Source of the DNA: Solidesulfovibrio magneticus
GTDB taxonomy: Bacteria; Desulfobacterota; Desulfovibrionia; Desulfovibrionales; Desulfovibrionaceae
NCBI GenBank assembly: GCA_002482565.1
Contig: DLGG01000003.1
Coordinates: forward strand, 37,299-101,298
Reading direction: 5' to 3'
DNA length: 64,000 nt
Shown here: piece after piece, positions 55,601-63,902 of the stretch
How the letters are laid out: every line of letters starts with the position of its first letter
Position numbering within the stretch: the stretch's first letter is position 1
Translations under genes and position numbers: made by a program
Notes under the pieces: generated by a model
The model's input: only the letters and a program-made list of their open reading frames with translations
The model's database searches: none
Told to the model about the DNA's origin: nothing

Positions 55601-57616
55601 TGCCGGGCGGTCGGGGAAAAGCTCGCCCTGGCGGATGAAGTTGACCCGGCCGGTGAGGGTCGAAAAGACGTTTCGCGGCCGTTTTTCGCCGGCCTCGAAG
55701 CCGGGGGCGGCCATGGCCGCGACCATGGCCGCGACAAAGCGGCCCTGCTTTTCAAGGGCTGCGAAATCCACCCGCTCCGGCAGGTCGCCGGGGGTGCCCC
55801 AGGACAGCCTGGCGTCGCCGACAGTCGCCAGGGTGAATCCCAGCACGCCGGCCATATTGCCGAATTCGCCGCCGAGGATGGGCCGGTCCGGGACCAGCCC
55901 CTGCCAGGGATTCTGGCGGTCGTCGCGCATCCCGTCGCGGTAGTAGCCGGCCGGGAGTCCGACCGCCTTGGCGGCGGCCTCGGCAGCGGCGGACAGCGAC
56001 CGGTTGAGGCGTCCGTAGGCCTGGGCCGGATTGACGTCGGGCTTGACGTCGAAGCCGAAGCCTTCGCACAGGCTGGCCACGCCTTGGCCATGGCTGGAGA
56101 GATAGAGCGAGGCCTGGGCCGTGACGTCGCGGTCGCCGACGAGCTTGCGCAGCTCCCGGGCGCTTTCGATGCAACCGGCCTCGGCCTCGGCTCCGGCCCG
56201 GTCGCGGGCCAACCGCTCCCGGGCAGCCGGAGCCAGGGCCAGGAGCATCTCGGCCTCGGCCGGGGGCAAAATGGTCAAATCCTCCCGCCACATGATGCGC
56301 CGCAGGCCGGCCCGACGCTCGGCCAGGGCGGCTATGGCAGCTTCGTCGCGGCTCTGGCCGGCCAGACGCAGGCGCATAAGCCGGGTGGTGACGACGTCGA
56401 CCTCGTCCTTGAGCGTTTCCAGGAGCGCCTCGCGCACGCCGGGATCAGCCAGGGCGACCTTGGCCGCCTCGCCGGCGGAGGTGGCCTCGTCCAAGGCCTT
56501 GACCACGCCCGCGGCCTTGCGGGCGGCCTCCTTGAGGTCGCGGGCCTGGGTGCGCAGATCCTTGCCCTTGCCGCGAAGGGCGGCGAAAAATTCGCGCAAA
56601 CCGGCCATGGACTGGCCCCGGCCGGAGGTGGCGACCAAAAGCGTGGGCCGAGCCGGCGGCTGGGCGGCGAACTCCCGGGCCAGACGCAGCAGCGCGGCCA
56701 GGGAGGCGGCCTCGTCAGCTCCGGGCGCGTGGCCCGGGGCATAGGCGGCGGCGTCGTAGGCGGCGTCGACGACCAGCAGCTGGCCAGCCAGGGCCGGATC
56801 GGTCCCGGAGAAAAGCACATGGACGTTGTCGGCCACCACCGGCTCCCAGCAGGCCTTGGCGGTTAGGACAGCGGTCGCGCCGCCGAGTCCGCCTTTGAGG
56901 GCCTTGTAGTCGCCGAAAAGCTCCCGGGCCTTGGCGGCCGAGAGCAGAAAACGCGGGAAGCGCACCGGGGTCAGCTCGAACTTGTCGCGGTAGACGCCGG
57001 CCCCGGCCGGATCGTCTGGCGGGCTGTCGTCGATGTAGACCAGCGCCCTGGCCCCGAGCTGGGCGGCGGCCTGCCAGTTGCGGCCGCTGTCCAGATCCAT
57101 GAGCACGATGGCATCCTTGGGGACCGTGCCGTCGAAATCGCGGTAACCGCCGGCTCCGGCGTAGACCACAGGCCCGGCCAGACCGCCGGGCGGCAGGGAG
57201 CCGGGGGTGAAGGCATTAAGGGCCAGGGGTGAGACCTCGGCCCGTCCCCCGCCGTCCACGGCCAGACTGGCCGGACCGTGGAGCATGGCCGGGGCGCGGT
57301 AGGACAGCCGCCCCACCTCGCCGGCTTCCAGCCCCTTGAAAAAGGCTTCCACGGCGTCGGCGGCCAGCCGCCCGCCCGGCGTGCCGACGGACCGGTCGCC
57401 AAGGCCGGCCAGGGACTCGATGACCACCCGGTCCAGCTCGGCCGCGTCGGCGGCCAGCCAGGCTTCGGCCAGGGCCGCGCCCTTGGCGTCCGGGACGGCC
57501 TTCTTGGCCCGCTTGGCCTCGGCCGGACCGGCGGCGAGCAGACACGCAAGCGCCAACAGCCACAGCCAGGCCCAGGGACGAACCGATGCGCCCAACGGAA
57601 AACGGGTTGCCGCCAT
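52640..57616 (-). CDS. Giant pseudo-peptidase (M28/PA-like) - FtsX-type ABC permease fusion
   Basis: A 1658-residue membrane protein. A signal peptide (1-34) leads to a PA-like domain (about 140-200; IVLMDLDSGRNWQAAAQLGARALVYID) within an M28 peptidase-like fold. The M28 metal ligands are mostly absent: the HxD position reads DAAYD (about 281) and the catalytic EE position reads SGRGQ, so it is probably inactive. A carboxypeptidase-regulatory-like stretch (about 660-730) follows, then two to three helices (about 935-1015) and a MacB/FtsX module: first helix near 1060, a periplasmic domain to about 1345, and three helices at about 1352-1465. A 190-residue soluble C-terminal domain is unrecognised. 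It lies 6 bases after the ATPase gene, which should energise it. Confidence 0.82.
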   Translation of the reverse strand: MAATRFPLGASVRPWAWLWLLALACLLAAGPAEAKRAKKAVPDAKGAALAEAWLAADAAELDRVVIESLAGLGDRSVGTPGGRLAADAVEAFFKGLEAGEVGRLSYRAPAMLHGPASLAVDGGGRAEVSPLALNAFTPGSLPPGGLAGPVVYAGAGGYRDFDGTVPKDAIVLMDLDSGRNWQAAAQLGARALVYIDDSPPDDPAGAGVYRDKFELTPVRFPRFLLSAAKARELFGDYKALKGGLGGATAVLTAKACWEPVVADNVHVLFSGTDPALAGQLLVVDAAYDAAAYAPGHAPGADEAASLAALLRLAREFAAQPPARPTLLVATSGRGQSMAGLREFFAALRGKGKDLRTQARDLKEAARKAAGVVKALDEATSAGEAAKVALADPGVREALLETLKDEVDVVTTRLMRLRLAGQSRDEAAIAALAERRAGLRRIMWREDLTILPPAEAEMLLALAPAARERLARDRAGAEAEAGCIESARELRKLVGDRDVTAQASLYLSSHGQGVASLCEGFGFDVKPDVNPAQAYGRLNRSLSAAAEAAAKAVGLPAGYYRDGMRDDRQNPWQGLVPDRPILGGEFGNMAGVLGFTLATVGDARLSWGTPGDLPERVDFAALEKQGRFVAAMVAAMAAPGFEAGEKRPRNVFSTLTGRVNFIRQGELFPDRPAPGTVVCVYQGKTRFYAMTDARGQFRVSGLANKKHVLDKAVVEGYRFDPDTGSAIWAVDKKQTGKDAYRVKMNRNAMETDLIMFGCEQTTLFSAFDPRSFRYFTRIELLDARREAPPLRSWFSRLDTLDSTLLSIFLEPGTPFKCILSDTVLARKLLLLNADAAHPTGVGYPVDAWPILPATELLGARDMWALVGPRIANLEAHGIVSERIRELTDQGRALYAQALAAEEAGRFDAMVTAARSSWALAVRVYNDVEKTQRDVLIGVLFYIALFIPFAYCVERVVFNYADIHKRIVAFLGTLAAVIAVVYAVHPAFKLTYSPLVVIIAFFILGLSVMVAAIIFLRFEREMTALQRRASHVKATEIGGMRAFAAAFVIGVSNLRRRKIRTALTCLTLVILTFTIMSFTSVKSTRDEGAAKLSDAAAYRGVLLKNIGWHSLPPESLAILNDAYGATDVVAPLAWLELPEKTVAPVTRIRAGEHGETVQGVMGLSADEARLGRVAGLLADGRWFAPDEDNAVILPRPMAERLGVAPGDTVSLFGREFRVAGLFRKNALEERPDLDGEPLTPVIFPSEASKEASEAEKEAAESGEDVKTLQSRYQHIDDDLIVILPYRTVMGLGGQLKSVVVAPPAAAPSEAAKAPQDNAARAGRLADRFGLAVFSGQDDGVYLYHAGDSLGYAGVPNILIPLIISVLIVLNTMIGAVYERKREIGVYTAVGLAPSHVSFLFIAEALAFAVISVVLGYLLAQTTAGLLSGTSLWAGMTANYSSTAGVAAMLLVIAVVLLSVIYPSRVAGQIAIPDVNRSWTLPEPVNGVIAARLPFLVKVREQECAGGFLLDYYQSHQDVSHGLFATADVDYAFECPWDLPGAPAHPKEAHPEFCDLRACMRLTGTVWLAPFDFGIKQTMSILFTPAKDTPGYMEIDVELTRAAGEAGMWKRLSKGFLNDLRKQLLVWRSLEESMRSSYEDKVIANYGARLRGDAPAGEGRA

Positions 57617-57622
57617 GGAGGG

Positions 57623-58363
<741 letters not shown>

Positions 58364-58415
58364 ACTCCCCCGCTGCTTCAAACGTCCGCGCGGCTTGTTT
58401 CGCCGCGCGGCGACA

Positions 58416-59147
58416 TCATTCCTGGGCGCGCATGGCCTCGATGGGGCGCATGCGGGCGGCCACGGCCGCCGGATAGACCACGCCAAGGAGGCTTAAGCCC
58501 GCGCCCACGGCCACGGAAATCCCCAGGGTCGCCAGCACGTCTAGGGGCGACAGATTGGCGGCGGCGGCCAGTCCGAACCGCACGAGTCCGACCAGCAGCC
58601 CGACCACAACGCCCAGGATGGCCCCGATAAACGCGCCGACAAGGCCCTGCATCCCGGCTTCAAGCAAAAAAAGCCGCAGAATAAAGCGGTCCAGCGCGCC
58701 CAGGCACTTCATGGTGCCGATCTCGCGGAACCGCTCGGTGACGGCCATGAGTTGGGCATTGACGATGCCCACGGTACAGACCAGAAGCGACAGGATGACG
58801 ATCCAGCGTTCCTTGGGACTGGCGGAGAGCTTGCCCGCCTCGTCTTGGGGCGCAACGCCGGGCGGCGGCAGGCTCGGCAGGTCGTAGCCGGCCTCGACCA
58901 GGGCTAGGCGCAGCTGGGGCTCGCCGGAGCGCAAAAGACCGGCGGCCACATTGGCCCCGGTCAGGATGAAGCTCAAAAAGGCCACGGCCAGCACCAGACT
59001 GGCTACGGTGATCATGGACCGGAAAAACCGGACTTTGATGCTTTTGATGCTGATTTCCAGCGACTTGCCAAAGGGCAGGACCACTTGTCTGGCGATCCTG
59101 GCCGACTTGCCGGTCTGGTTTGAAGACGCGCCTTCCGCCTGCGACAT
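58416..59147 (-). CDS. FtsX-domain ABC transporter permease, short form
   Basis: A 243-residue permease with the minimal FtsX core. One amino-terminal helix (FRSMITVASLVLAVAFLSFIL) and three C-terminal helices are visible, with the family phrases TERFREIGTMKCLGALDRFILRLFLLEAGMQGLVGAFIGA and YPAAVAARMRPIEAMRAQE. The periplasmic domain between helix 1 and 2 is only about 70 residues, far shorter than in MacB or LolC/E. It is the first gene of the five-gene cluster and precedes the ATPase gene by 52 bases. It probably pairs with the giant FtsX fusion protein as an asymmetric permease. Confidence 0.88.
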   Translation of the reverse strand: MSQAEGASSNQTGKSARIARQVVLPFGKSLEISIKSIKVRFFRSMITVASLVLAVAFLSFILTGANVAAGLLRSGEPQLRLALVEAGYDLPSLPPPGVAPQDEAGKLSASPKERWIVILSLLVCTVGIVNAQLMAVTERFREIGTMKCLGALDRFILRLFLLEAGMQGLVGAFIGAILGVVVGLLVGLVRFGLAAAANLSPLDVLATLGISVAVGAGLSLLGVVYPAAVAARMRPIEAMRAQE

Positions 59148-59261
59148 GCGCCACCTGATTCCGGCCAGGGCCGGTTGAACGTCCGTGATCCCGCGCCAGC
59201 GGCGCGCCGCGTTTCCCTGCCTGCCCGGTCCGGACGTGTCCCGGGCGGCAGGCCGTCCCAG

Positions 59262-59337
59262 ACGGCGCAGCCGGCCGATCCATTGGGGATCGTTTCGCTA
59301 CGGCGCAGCCGGCCGATCCATTGGGGATCGTTTCGCT
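59262..59337. repeat. 38-bp tandem direct repeat, two copies
   Basis: Positions 59262-59299 and 59300-59337 are identical and directly abutting. Each unit contains a small hairpin, CGATCC-ATTGG-GGATCG. The unit length is not a multiple of three, so it is not a coding repeat. It lies 115-190 bases upstream of the FtsX-domain gene, where it could bind a regulator. Confidence 0.85.
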
Positions 59338-59515
59338 GTTGTGACAGAAACCGCACCCCTTGCCAAGGCGGCGGCAAGAACGAACGACGACAAAACCGTG
59401 ATTTTTCGGGTACGCCAGGCAGCGCCGGGACGGCGTGGCAGGCACGGGTGGAAATACGAGCGTTGGGAAGTCGCAGGCGGCTCACAAGCCTCCCCCGCCG
59501 TCTCCAACCTCCCAT

Positions 59516-59573
59516 TTTCCCCATATGGGGGGTCCGGGGGCCTCAGGCCCCCGGCCGCCGGAGGCATCTTCCT
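59516..59573. repeat. Dispersed hairpin element, copy 1
   Basis: A 58-bp element with a second copy at 63827-63884 (about 6 differences). It contains a CCCC-ATAT-GGGG palindrome, a 9-bp hairpin with TCA loop (59534-59554) and a conserved GCCGCCGGAGGCATCTTCCT end. It lies 7 bases past the stop of the minus-strand regulator gene and may serve as its terminator. Confidence 0.8.
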
Positions 59574-59580
59574 GTCTTTC

Positions 59581-60963
59581 TTACTTCTTCACCCGGCGCT
59601 TAGGGATCTCGATGCCGTACTTCTGGATCTTGTAATTGAGCGCCCGGCGGCTGACGCCGAGAAGCGGCGCGGCTTCCTTCTGGACCCAGCCGGCCTGTTC
59701 CAGGGCGCGCACGATGGCGGCTTTTTCGCTCTGATCCAGGGACAGGTTGTCGGGCGAGCGGTCTGGCCCTTTGCCGGCCAGGGGGAGCTGGAGGTCCTGG
59801 GGGGCCAGCACGCCGTCGGAGCCGAGCACCACGCCGGCTTCCAGGGCGTTTCGCAGTTGGCGGACGTTGCCCGGCCAGGGATAGGCGGTGAGGTAAGCCA
59901 TGGTCTCGGTGGGGATGGTCACCGGCGGCATGCCCTGGGCGGCGCAGAACTGGCGGGCGAAATGCTCGGCCAGGATGGGAATGTCCTCGCGACGCTCGCG
60001 CAGCGGCGGCACGTTTATGGTCACGACCTTGAGGCGGTAGAGCAGGTCTTCGCGGAAGACGCCCTCGGCCACCTGTTCGAAAATATCGGCGTTGGTGGCG
60101 GCGATGACCCGGCAATCGACCTGGATTTCGCGCACGTCGCCGATGCGGCGGATCTTGTGGTTTTCCAGGAACCGCAACAGGCGCACCTGCATTTCGGTGG
60201 AGATGTTGCCGATCTCGTCGAGAAACAGCGTGCCCAGGTTGGCCTGTTCGATGAGGCCCTTTTTGTCCTTGACGGCGTGGGTGAACGACCCCTTGACGTG
60301 GCCAAAGAGCTCGGATTCGAGGAGCCCGGCCGGGGTGGAACCGCAGTCCACGGTGACGATGGGGCCGTTTTTGCGGCTGCTGCGACGGTGGATGAGATTG
60401 GCGACCAGTTCCTTGCCGGTGCCGGATTCGCCAAGGACCAGCACGTTGACGTCGCGAGGGGCCACGCGTTCAATGAGCGCGGCCAGATCGCGCATGGCCT
60501 GGCTTTGGCCGACCAGTCCGGTTTCGCCGAGCTGGCCGCCGTCGCCGGCCTTGATGGTCTTGGCCGCGTCAAGACCGGCCGCCTTGGCGAAGACGTCGGT
60601 GACCCGGGCCAAAAGCTCCTGGCCGTCGAAGGGTTTGGTCAGGTAGTCCACGGCCCCGTGTTTGATGGCTTCCACCGCGCCGGGAATGGAGCCATGGGCG
60701 GTCAGAAAGATGATGGGGAGCTTGATGCCCCGGCGTTCCATTTCCTCAAGCATGTGCATGCCGTCCATGCCAGGCATGCGCATGTCGGAGATGACCAGGC
60801 GCACGGGCTGGCGCGACAGCACCTCCAGGGCCTCCAGGCCGTTGGCGGCGGGGACCACGTCATAGCCGGCGGAAACAAGCCGCACCTCAAGCACTTCGAG
60901 GATGTGCGGATCGTCGTCCACGACCAGGATGGTCTTTCGGGTCTGCTGGGGGCCTATGCTCAT
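59581..60963 (-). CDS. NtrC-type sigma-54 response regulator, QseF/GlrR-like
   Basis: A 460-residue regulator. The receiver domain has D60 in LVISDMRMPGMDG; the AAA+ domain has Walker A GESGTGKE (178-185) and Walker B LFLDE (246-250); a Fis-type helix-turn-helix ends the protein (QKEAAPLLGVSRRALNYKIQKYGI). The loop that contacts sigma-54, normally GAFTGA, reads GSFTHA (225-230), so the sigma-54 interaction may be altered. Gene order kinase-lipoprotein-regulator matches QseE-QseG-QseF. It follows the lipoprotein gene by 38 bases. Targets are unknown; QseF/GlrR activates small-RNA and envelope genes in enteric bacteria. Confidence 0.9.
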   Translation of the reverse strand: MSIGPQQTRKTILVVDDDPHILEVLEVRLVSAGYDVVPAANGLEALEVLSRQPVRLVISDMRMPGMDGMHMLEEMERRGIKLPIIFLTAHGSIPGAVEAIKHGAVDYLTKPFDGQELLARVTDVFAKAAGLDAAKTIKAGDGGQLGETGLVGQSQAMRDLAALIERVAPRDVNVLVLGESGTGKELVANLIHRRSSRKNGPIVTVDCGSTPAGLLESELFGHVKGSFTHAVKDKKGLIEQANLGTLFLDEIGNISTEMQVRLLRFLENHKIRRIGDVREIQVDCRVIAATNADIFEQVAEGVFREDLLYRLKVVTINVPPLRERREDIPILAEHFARQFCAAQGMPPVTIPTETMAYLTAYPWPGNVRQLRNALEAGVVLGSDGVLAPQDLQLPLAGKGPDRSPDNLSLDQSEKAAIVRALEQAGWVQKEAAPLLGVSRRALNYKIQKYGIEIPKRRVKK

Positions 60964-61001
60964 GTGCTTCGGGGCGGCCTTGGCGGCGTGGCGCGCCGGT
61001 C

Positions 61002-61619
61002 TTAATAGTTTGTCAGGCCCTTTTTCTTTTCCTGGATCTGCTGGTGGATGGTCTCCAGGGCCTTGACCTGCTGCTGGAGGCTCCTTCGCACCTGTTCCTC
61101 GCGTTCGGCGAGCTTTTTGGCGCAGTCGCGGTCCATGGCCGCCTTTTGCTCCTTAAGCGCGAAGCCCGGCTTGTAGGACTTGAGCAGGGGCACGAGGAAC
61201 CGGGCGTCCTCGCCGCTGCCGCCGGGCGGGGATTTCTTGGACCAGGCGTCGAACATCTCCAGGGCGGCGGCAAGTTCGGCGTCGCTGCCGGCCTGGGAGA
61301 GCTTGACCGAGGCCATGGCGAAAAGCGCCTTCTGGCGCACGGCCAATTCGGCGTCGCCGGCGGCTTCGCGCCACAGCGCCATGGCTCGTTTGGCCTCGCC
61401 GGCCTCGTAGGCCTTCAGCCCCCGGTCGTAGGCGGTCTCCCGTTCGATCTTGCAGATGACGACTTCCCGGGCCGGCGCGGGCGGCGGCGGCGCGGGGGCG
61501 GCCATCGGCGCGACAGGAACCGGTTCGCGGCGGGCGCAACCCAGGCCGCCAAGCACGATCAGCAGGCACAGGCCGCAAACGGCGGCCGATCCAATACGGC
61601 GTGAAACACAGTGGCCCAT
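61002..61619 (-). CDS. Lipoprotein between kinase and regulator genes (QseG-like position)
   Basis: A 205-residue lipoprotein. The signal peptide ends in the lipobox LGGLGC with the lipidated cysteine at about residue 28, followed by a Pro/Ala-rich stretch (APMAAPAPPPPAPA). The middle resembles tetratricopeptide-like helices (YDRGLKAYEAGEAKRAMALWREAAGDAEL), and the C-terminus is a coiled coil (REEQVRRSLQQQVKALETIHQQIQEKKK). Its position between the sensor kinase and response regulator genes is that of QseG/YfhG in enterobacteria, which modulates the QseE/GlrK kinase. Similarity in sequence is not clear enough to claim orthology. It starts one base after the kinase stop. Confidence 0.75.
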   Translation of the reverse strand: MGHCVSRRIGSAAVCGLCLLIVLGGLGCARREPVPVAPMAAPAPPPPAPAREVVICKIERETAYDRGLKAYEAGEAKRAMALWREAAGDAELAVRQKALFAMASVKLSQAGSDAELAAALEMFDAWSKKSPPGGSGEDARFLVPLLKSYKPGFALKEQKAAMDRDCAKKLAEREEQVRRSLQQQVKALETIHQQIQEKKKGLTNY

Positions 61620-61620
61620 A

Positions 61621-63075
61621 CTACGCTCTTGCCCCATCCACTGGAATTGTAAAGTAGAAAGTGCACCCCTTGCCGGGCAGGCTCGACAGCCAGATGTTCC
61701 CGCCATGGGCTTCGACGATGGTCTTGGCGATGCTCAGGCCAAGGCCGATGCCGTCGGTGCTGCGCTTGGTGCGCGCGCCACGGTAGTACTTGTTGAAGAC
61801 ATAGGCCTGCTCCTCTTCCGGGATGCCCGGGCCTTCGTCGGAAATGCTCGCCAGCACCTTTTGCCCGCCGTCGGCCAGCTCCAGCCCCACCCGCACGGTG
61901 CGTCCGGCCGGAGAGAACTTCACGGCGTTGCCGACCAGATTGTACAGCGCCTGGCCCAGCAGCTCTCGGTCGCCGACCACGGGCACAATGTCCTTGGCCA
62001 CGCGCGGCGTCAGGGCGATGTCCTTGGCCTCGGCTCCCGGGCCGGCTTTTTCCAGGGTCTCGCGCAGGAGTTCCTCTGGATTAAACGTCACCGGCGCGAG
62101 GTCAACGATCTGCGAGGCCATGCTGGACACCTTGAGCAGGCTGGTGAGCATGGCGGAAATGCGCTGGAGCTCATCGCTGGCGATGTCGAGGAAACGCTTC
62201 TGGCGCTCGTTGACGTCGCCGAGCACCCGCTCGCGCATGAGGTTGACGGACTCGCGAATCGAGGTCAGGGGCGTGCGGATCTCGTGGCTGACCATGTCGA
62301 TAAAATCCGCCCGCATCCGTTCCTCTTCCTTCAGGCGCACAGTCATGTCGTTAAAGGCCGCGCCGAGTTCGCCGAGTTCGTCCTTGGAAAGCACGCGAAT
62401 GGGTTCCAGGCGGCCGTCGCGGGTGTAGGCCCGGATGCCCCGGCGCAGTTCGCGCAACGGCCGGCTCAAGGAATAGGTCAGATAGAGCACGCCCAGAAGC
62501 CCCACGCCGATGGAGATGGTCAGCCCGGACAGGCCGCGCGACACGGCCGCTTCGCTGATGCGGAACAATTCGCGCATACCGGATTCGAGCACCCGCTCGT
62601 TGTCTTGGCGGGCGCTGACCACGATGCGCATCCATTGGTTCAGCGTATCCTGGTCGATCCAGGGTTCCTTGGTCAGCTCGCGGCCCTGGGCCAGGTCGGG
62701 GAAGGCCTTGCGAAACTCGGCGTGCAGCTCTTCCCAGGCGGAAAAGCCCTCGTAGCGGAACCACAAGATGCTCCAGATGGCGTTTTTGTATTCACTCAGC
62801 GCCGCCATGAAGTTCTTCTTGTATTCCTCGGAGTGAATGATCTCGTATTTCTTCTGGTTTTCTTCCATGACAAGCAGGCTGTCCACCAGGCGCTGGGAAA
62901 TGGTGAGCACCTCGATGCGGACCTTGACGATGTCACGGGAGATGTTGACGGAGTCCTTGATGTAGATCAGCAGCGTGGAAATGGTGAAATAGGCCACCAC
63001 CATGATGCCGATAAAGACCACCAGCAGCTTGAACAAGATGCCGTAGTGTTTGATGGGCTTGCGGGAAAGATACAT
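61621..63075 (-). CDS. Membrane sensor histidine kinase, QseE/GlrK-like
   Basis: A 484-residue kinase. TM1 spans about residues 13-36 and TM2 about 182-204, enclosing a helical periplasmic sensor of roughly 145 residues. A HAMP domain (YSLSRPLRELRRGIRAYTRDGRLEPIRVLSKDELGELGAAFNDM) follows, then the phospho-accepting H264 in DMVSHEIRTPLTS and an ATPase domain with LVGNAVKFSP, DEGPGIPEEE and GIGLGLSIAKTIV. The topology and the following lipoprotein and NtrC-type regulator genes match QseE/GlrK systems. The signal is unknown; cell-envelope state is plausible by analogy. Confidence 0.9.
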   Translation of the reverse strand: MYLSRKPIKHYGILFKLLVVFIGIMVVAYFTISTLLIYIKDSVNISRDIVKVRIEVLTISQRLVDSLLVMEENQKKYEIIHSEEYKKNFMAALSEYKNAIWSILWFRYEGFSAWEELHAEFRKAFPDLAQGRELTKEPWIDQDTLNQWMRIVVSARQDNERVLESGMRELFRISEAAVSRGLSGLTISIGVGLLGVLYLTYSLSRPLRELRRGIRAYTRDGRLEPIRVLSKDELGELGAAFNDMTVRLKEEERMRADFIDMVSHEIRTPLTSIRESVNLMRERVLGDVNERQKRFLDIASDELQRISAMLTSLLKVSSMASQIVDLAPVTFNPEELLRETLEKAGPGAEAKDIALTPRVAKDIVPVVGDRELLGQALYNLVGNAVKFSPAGRTVRVGLELADGGQKVLASISDEGPGIPEEEQAYVFNKYYRGARTKRSTDGIGLGLSIAKTIVEAHGGNIWLSSLPGKGCTFYFTIPVDGARA

Positions 63076-63138
63076 GGCGGCGGTCCACGGCCCGGAAAGG
63101 CGGCCACGGGTCGGGCGGCCCGGGCCGGCCCCGGAGGG

Positions 63139-63642
63139 CTATTTCGCGGCGAAAATCTCCTGGGCCAGCACATGGGGCCGGCGCAGGTTGGTGATGACCA
63201 GCCGCTGGCTGCTCGAGGCGGTCAGAATCATCTTGCCGTAGCCGAGCAAGCCGCCGAAGACGCCCGGCTCGCACTTGACCGACTCGATCTTGCCGAGATC
63301 CAGCGAGAAACTGCCGAAAAGCGCGTCGTCGCACAACAGGCGCTTGTCGGTGAGGCCCACGCGCAAGGTGAAGAAGGAAAAAAGCCGCACCAAGGCCAGC
63401 AGCGTGAATAAAATAAAGAACACGTAGCGAATGAGCCACACGCCGACAGCCAGGATTTTCGGCACGAAACGTTCCAGTTCCTCGGGAACCTTGAACTGCA
63501 CAAGCTTGGTCAGCGTCGGTTCGCTCGACCAGACGATCAGGGCCAAGGCAAACAGCACCGCCGCCTTGGCCAGCACGATCCAGTGCTTGCCCGTTCGGTA
63601 CCTGATCTCCTCACCCTCGAACACAAGGCCCTTAAGGCTCAT
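63139..63642 (-). CDS. Bacterial PH-domain membrane protein
   Basis: A 167-residue protein with two membrane segments (about 22-40 and 62-90) followed by a bacterial pleckstrin-homology domain (FTLRVGLTDKRLLCDDALFGSFSLDLGKIESVKCEPGVFGGLLGYGKMILTASSS), as in YdbS/YdbT-like proteins. The start has GGGGATGCC upstream. It lies 63 bases before the kinase gene on the same strand and may be the first gene of that operon. Function unknown. Confidence 0.8.
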   Translation of the reverse strand: MSLKGLVFEGEEIRYRTGKHWIVLAKAAVLFALALIVWSSEPTLTKLVQFKVPEELERFVPKILAVGVWLIRYVFFILFTLLALVRLFSFFTLRVGLTDKRLLCDDALFGSFSLDLGKIESVKCEPGVFGGLLGYGKMILTASSSQRLVITNLRRPHVLAQEIFAAK

Positions 63643-63826
63643 GGCATCCCCACTTGCAGGCGTCTTGCCGCCGCTTCAACCGGCGCGACCGGCGACGATC
63701 CATGGGCTTATCCGAAAACGCCGCCCAAGGCAAAGCCTTCCTGCCCGGCCCGGACACGGCCGTCGCCCAGGGCGCTCTCCCCGATTTCTCCATCCCCCTG
63801 GCGACGACACTCTCCCCTTTACCCCC
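63643..63826. other. Short intergenic stretch
   Basis: No gene recognised; the region leads into the second copy of the dispersed hairpin element. Confidence 0.5.
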
Positions 63827-63884
63827 TTTCCCCAACTGGGGGGTCTGGGGGCTTCAGACCCCCAGCCGCCGGAGGCATCTTCCT
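63827..63884. repeat. Dispersed hairpin element, copy 2
   Basis: The second 58-bp copy of the element at 59516-59573. The hairpin is kept with a compensatory C-G to T-A change near its base. It lies 18 bases past the stop of the truncated minus-strand gene at the window edge, in the same orientation and setting as copy 1. Confidence 0.8.
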
Positions 63885-63902
63885 TCTCTTCCAGCCTTTT
63901 CC

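Larger units (their letters stand above)
59148..59580. other. Intergenic region with tandem repeat and dispersed hairpin element
   Basis: About 430 bases upstream of the ABC/OPT cluster. It holds the abutting 38-bp repeat at 59262-59337 and one copy of the dispersed hairpin element at 59516-59573. No gene is seen. Confidence 0.7.
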
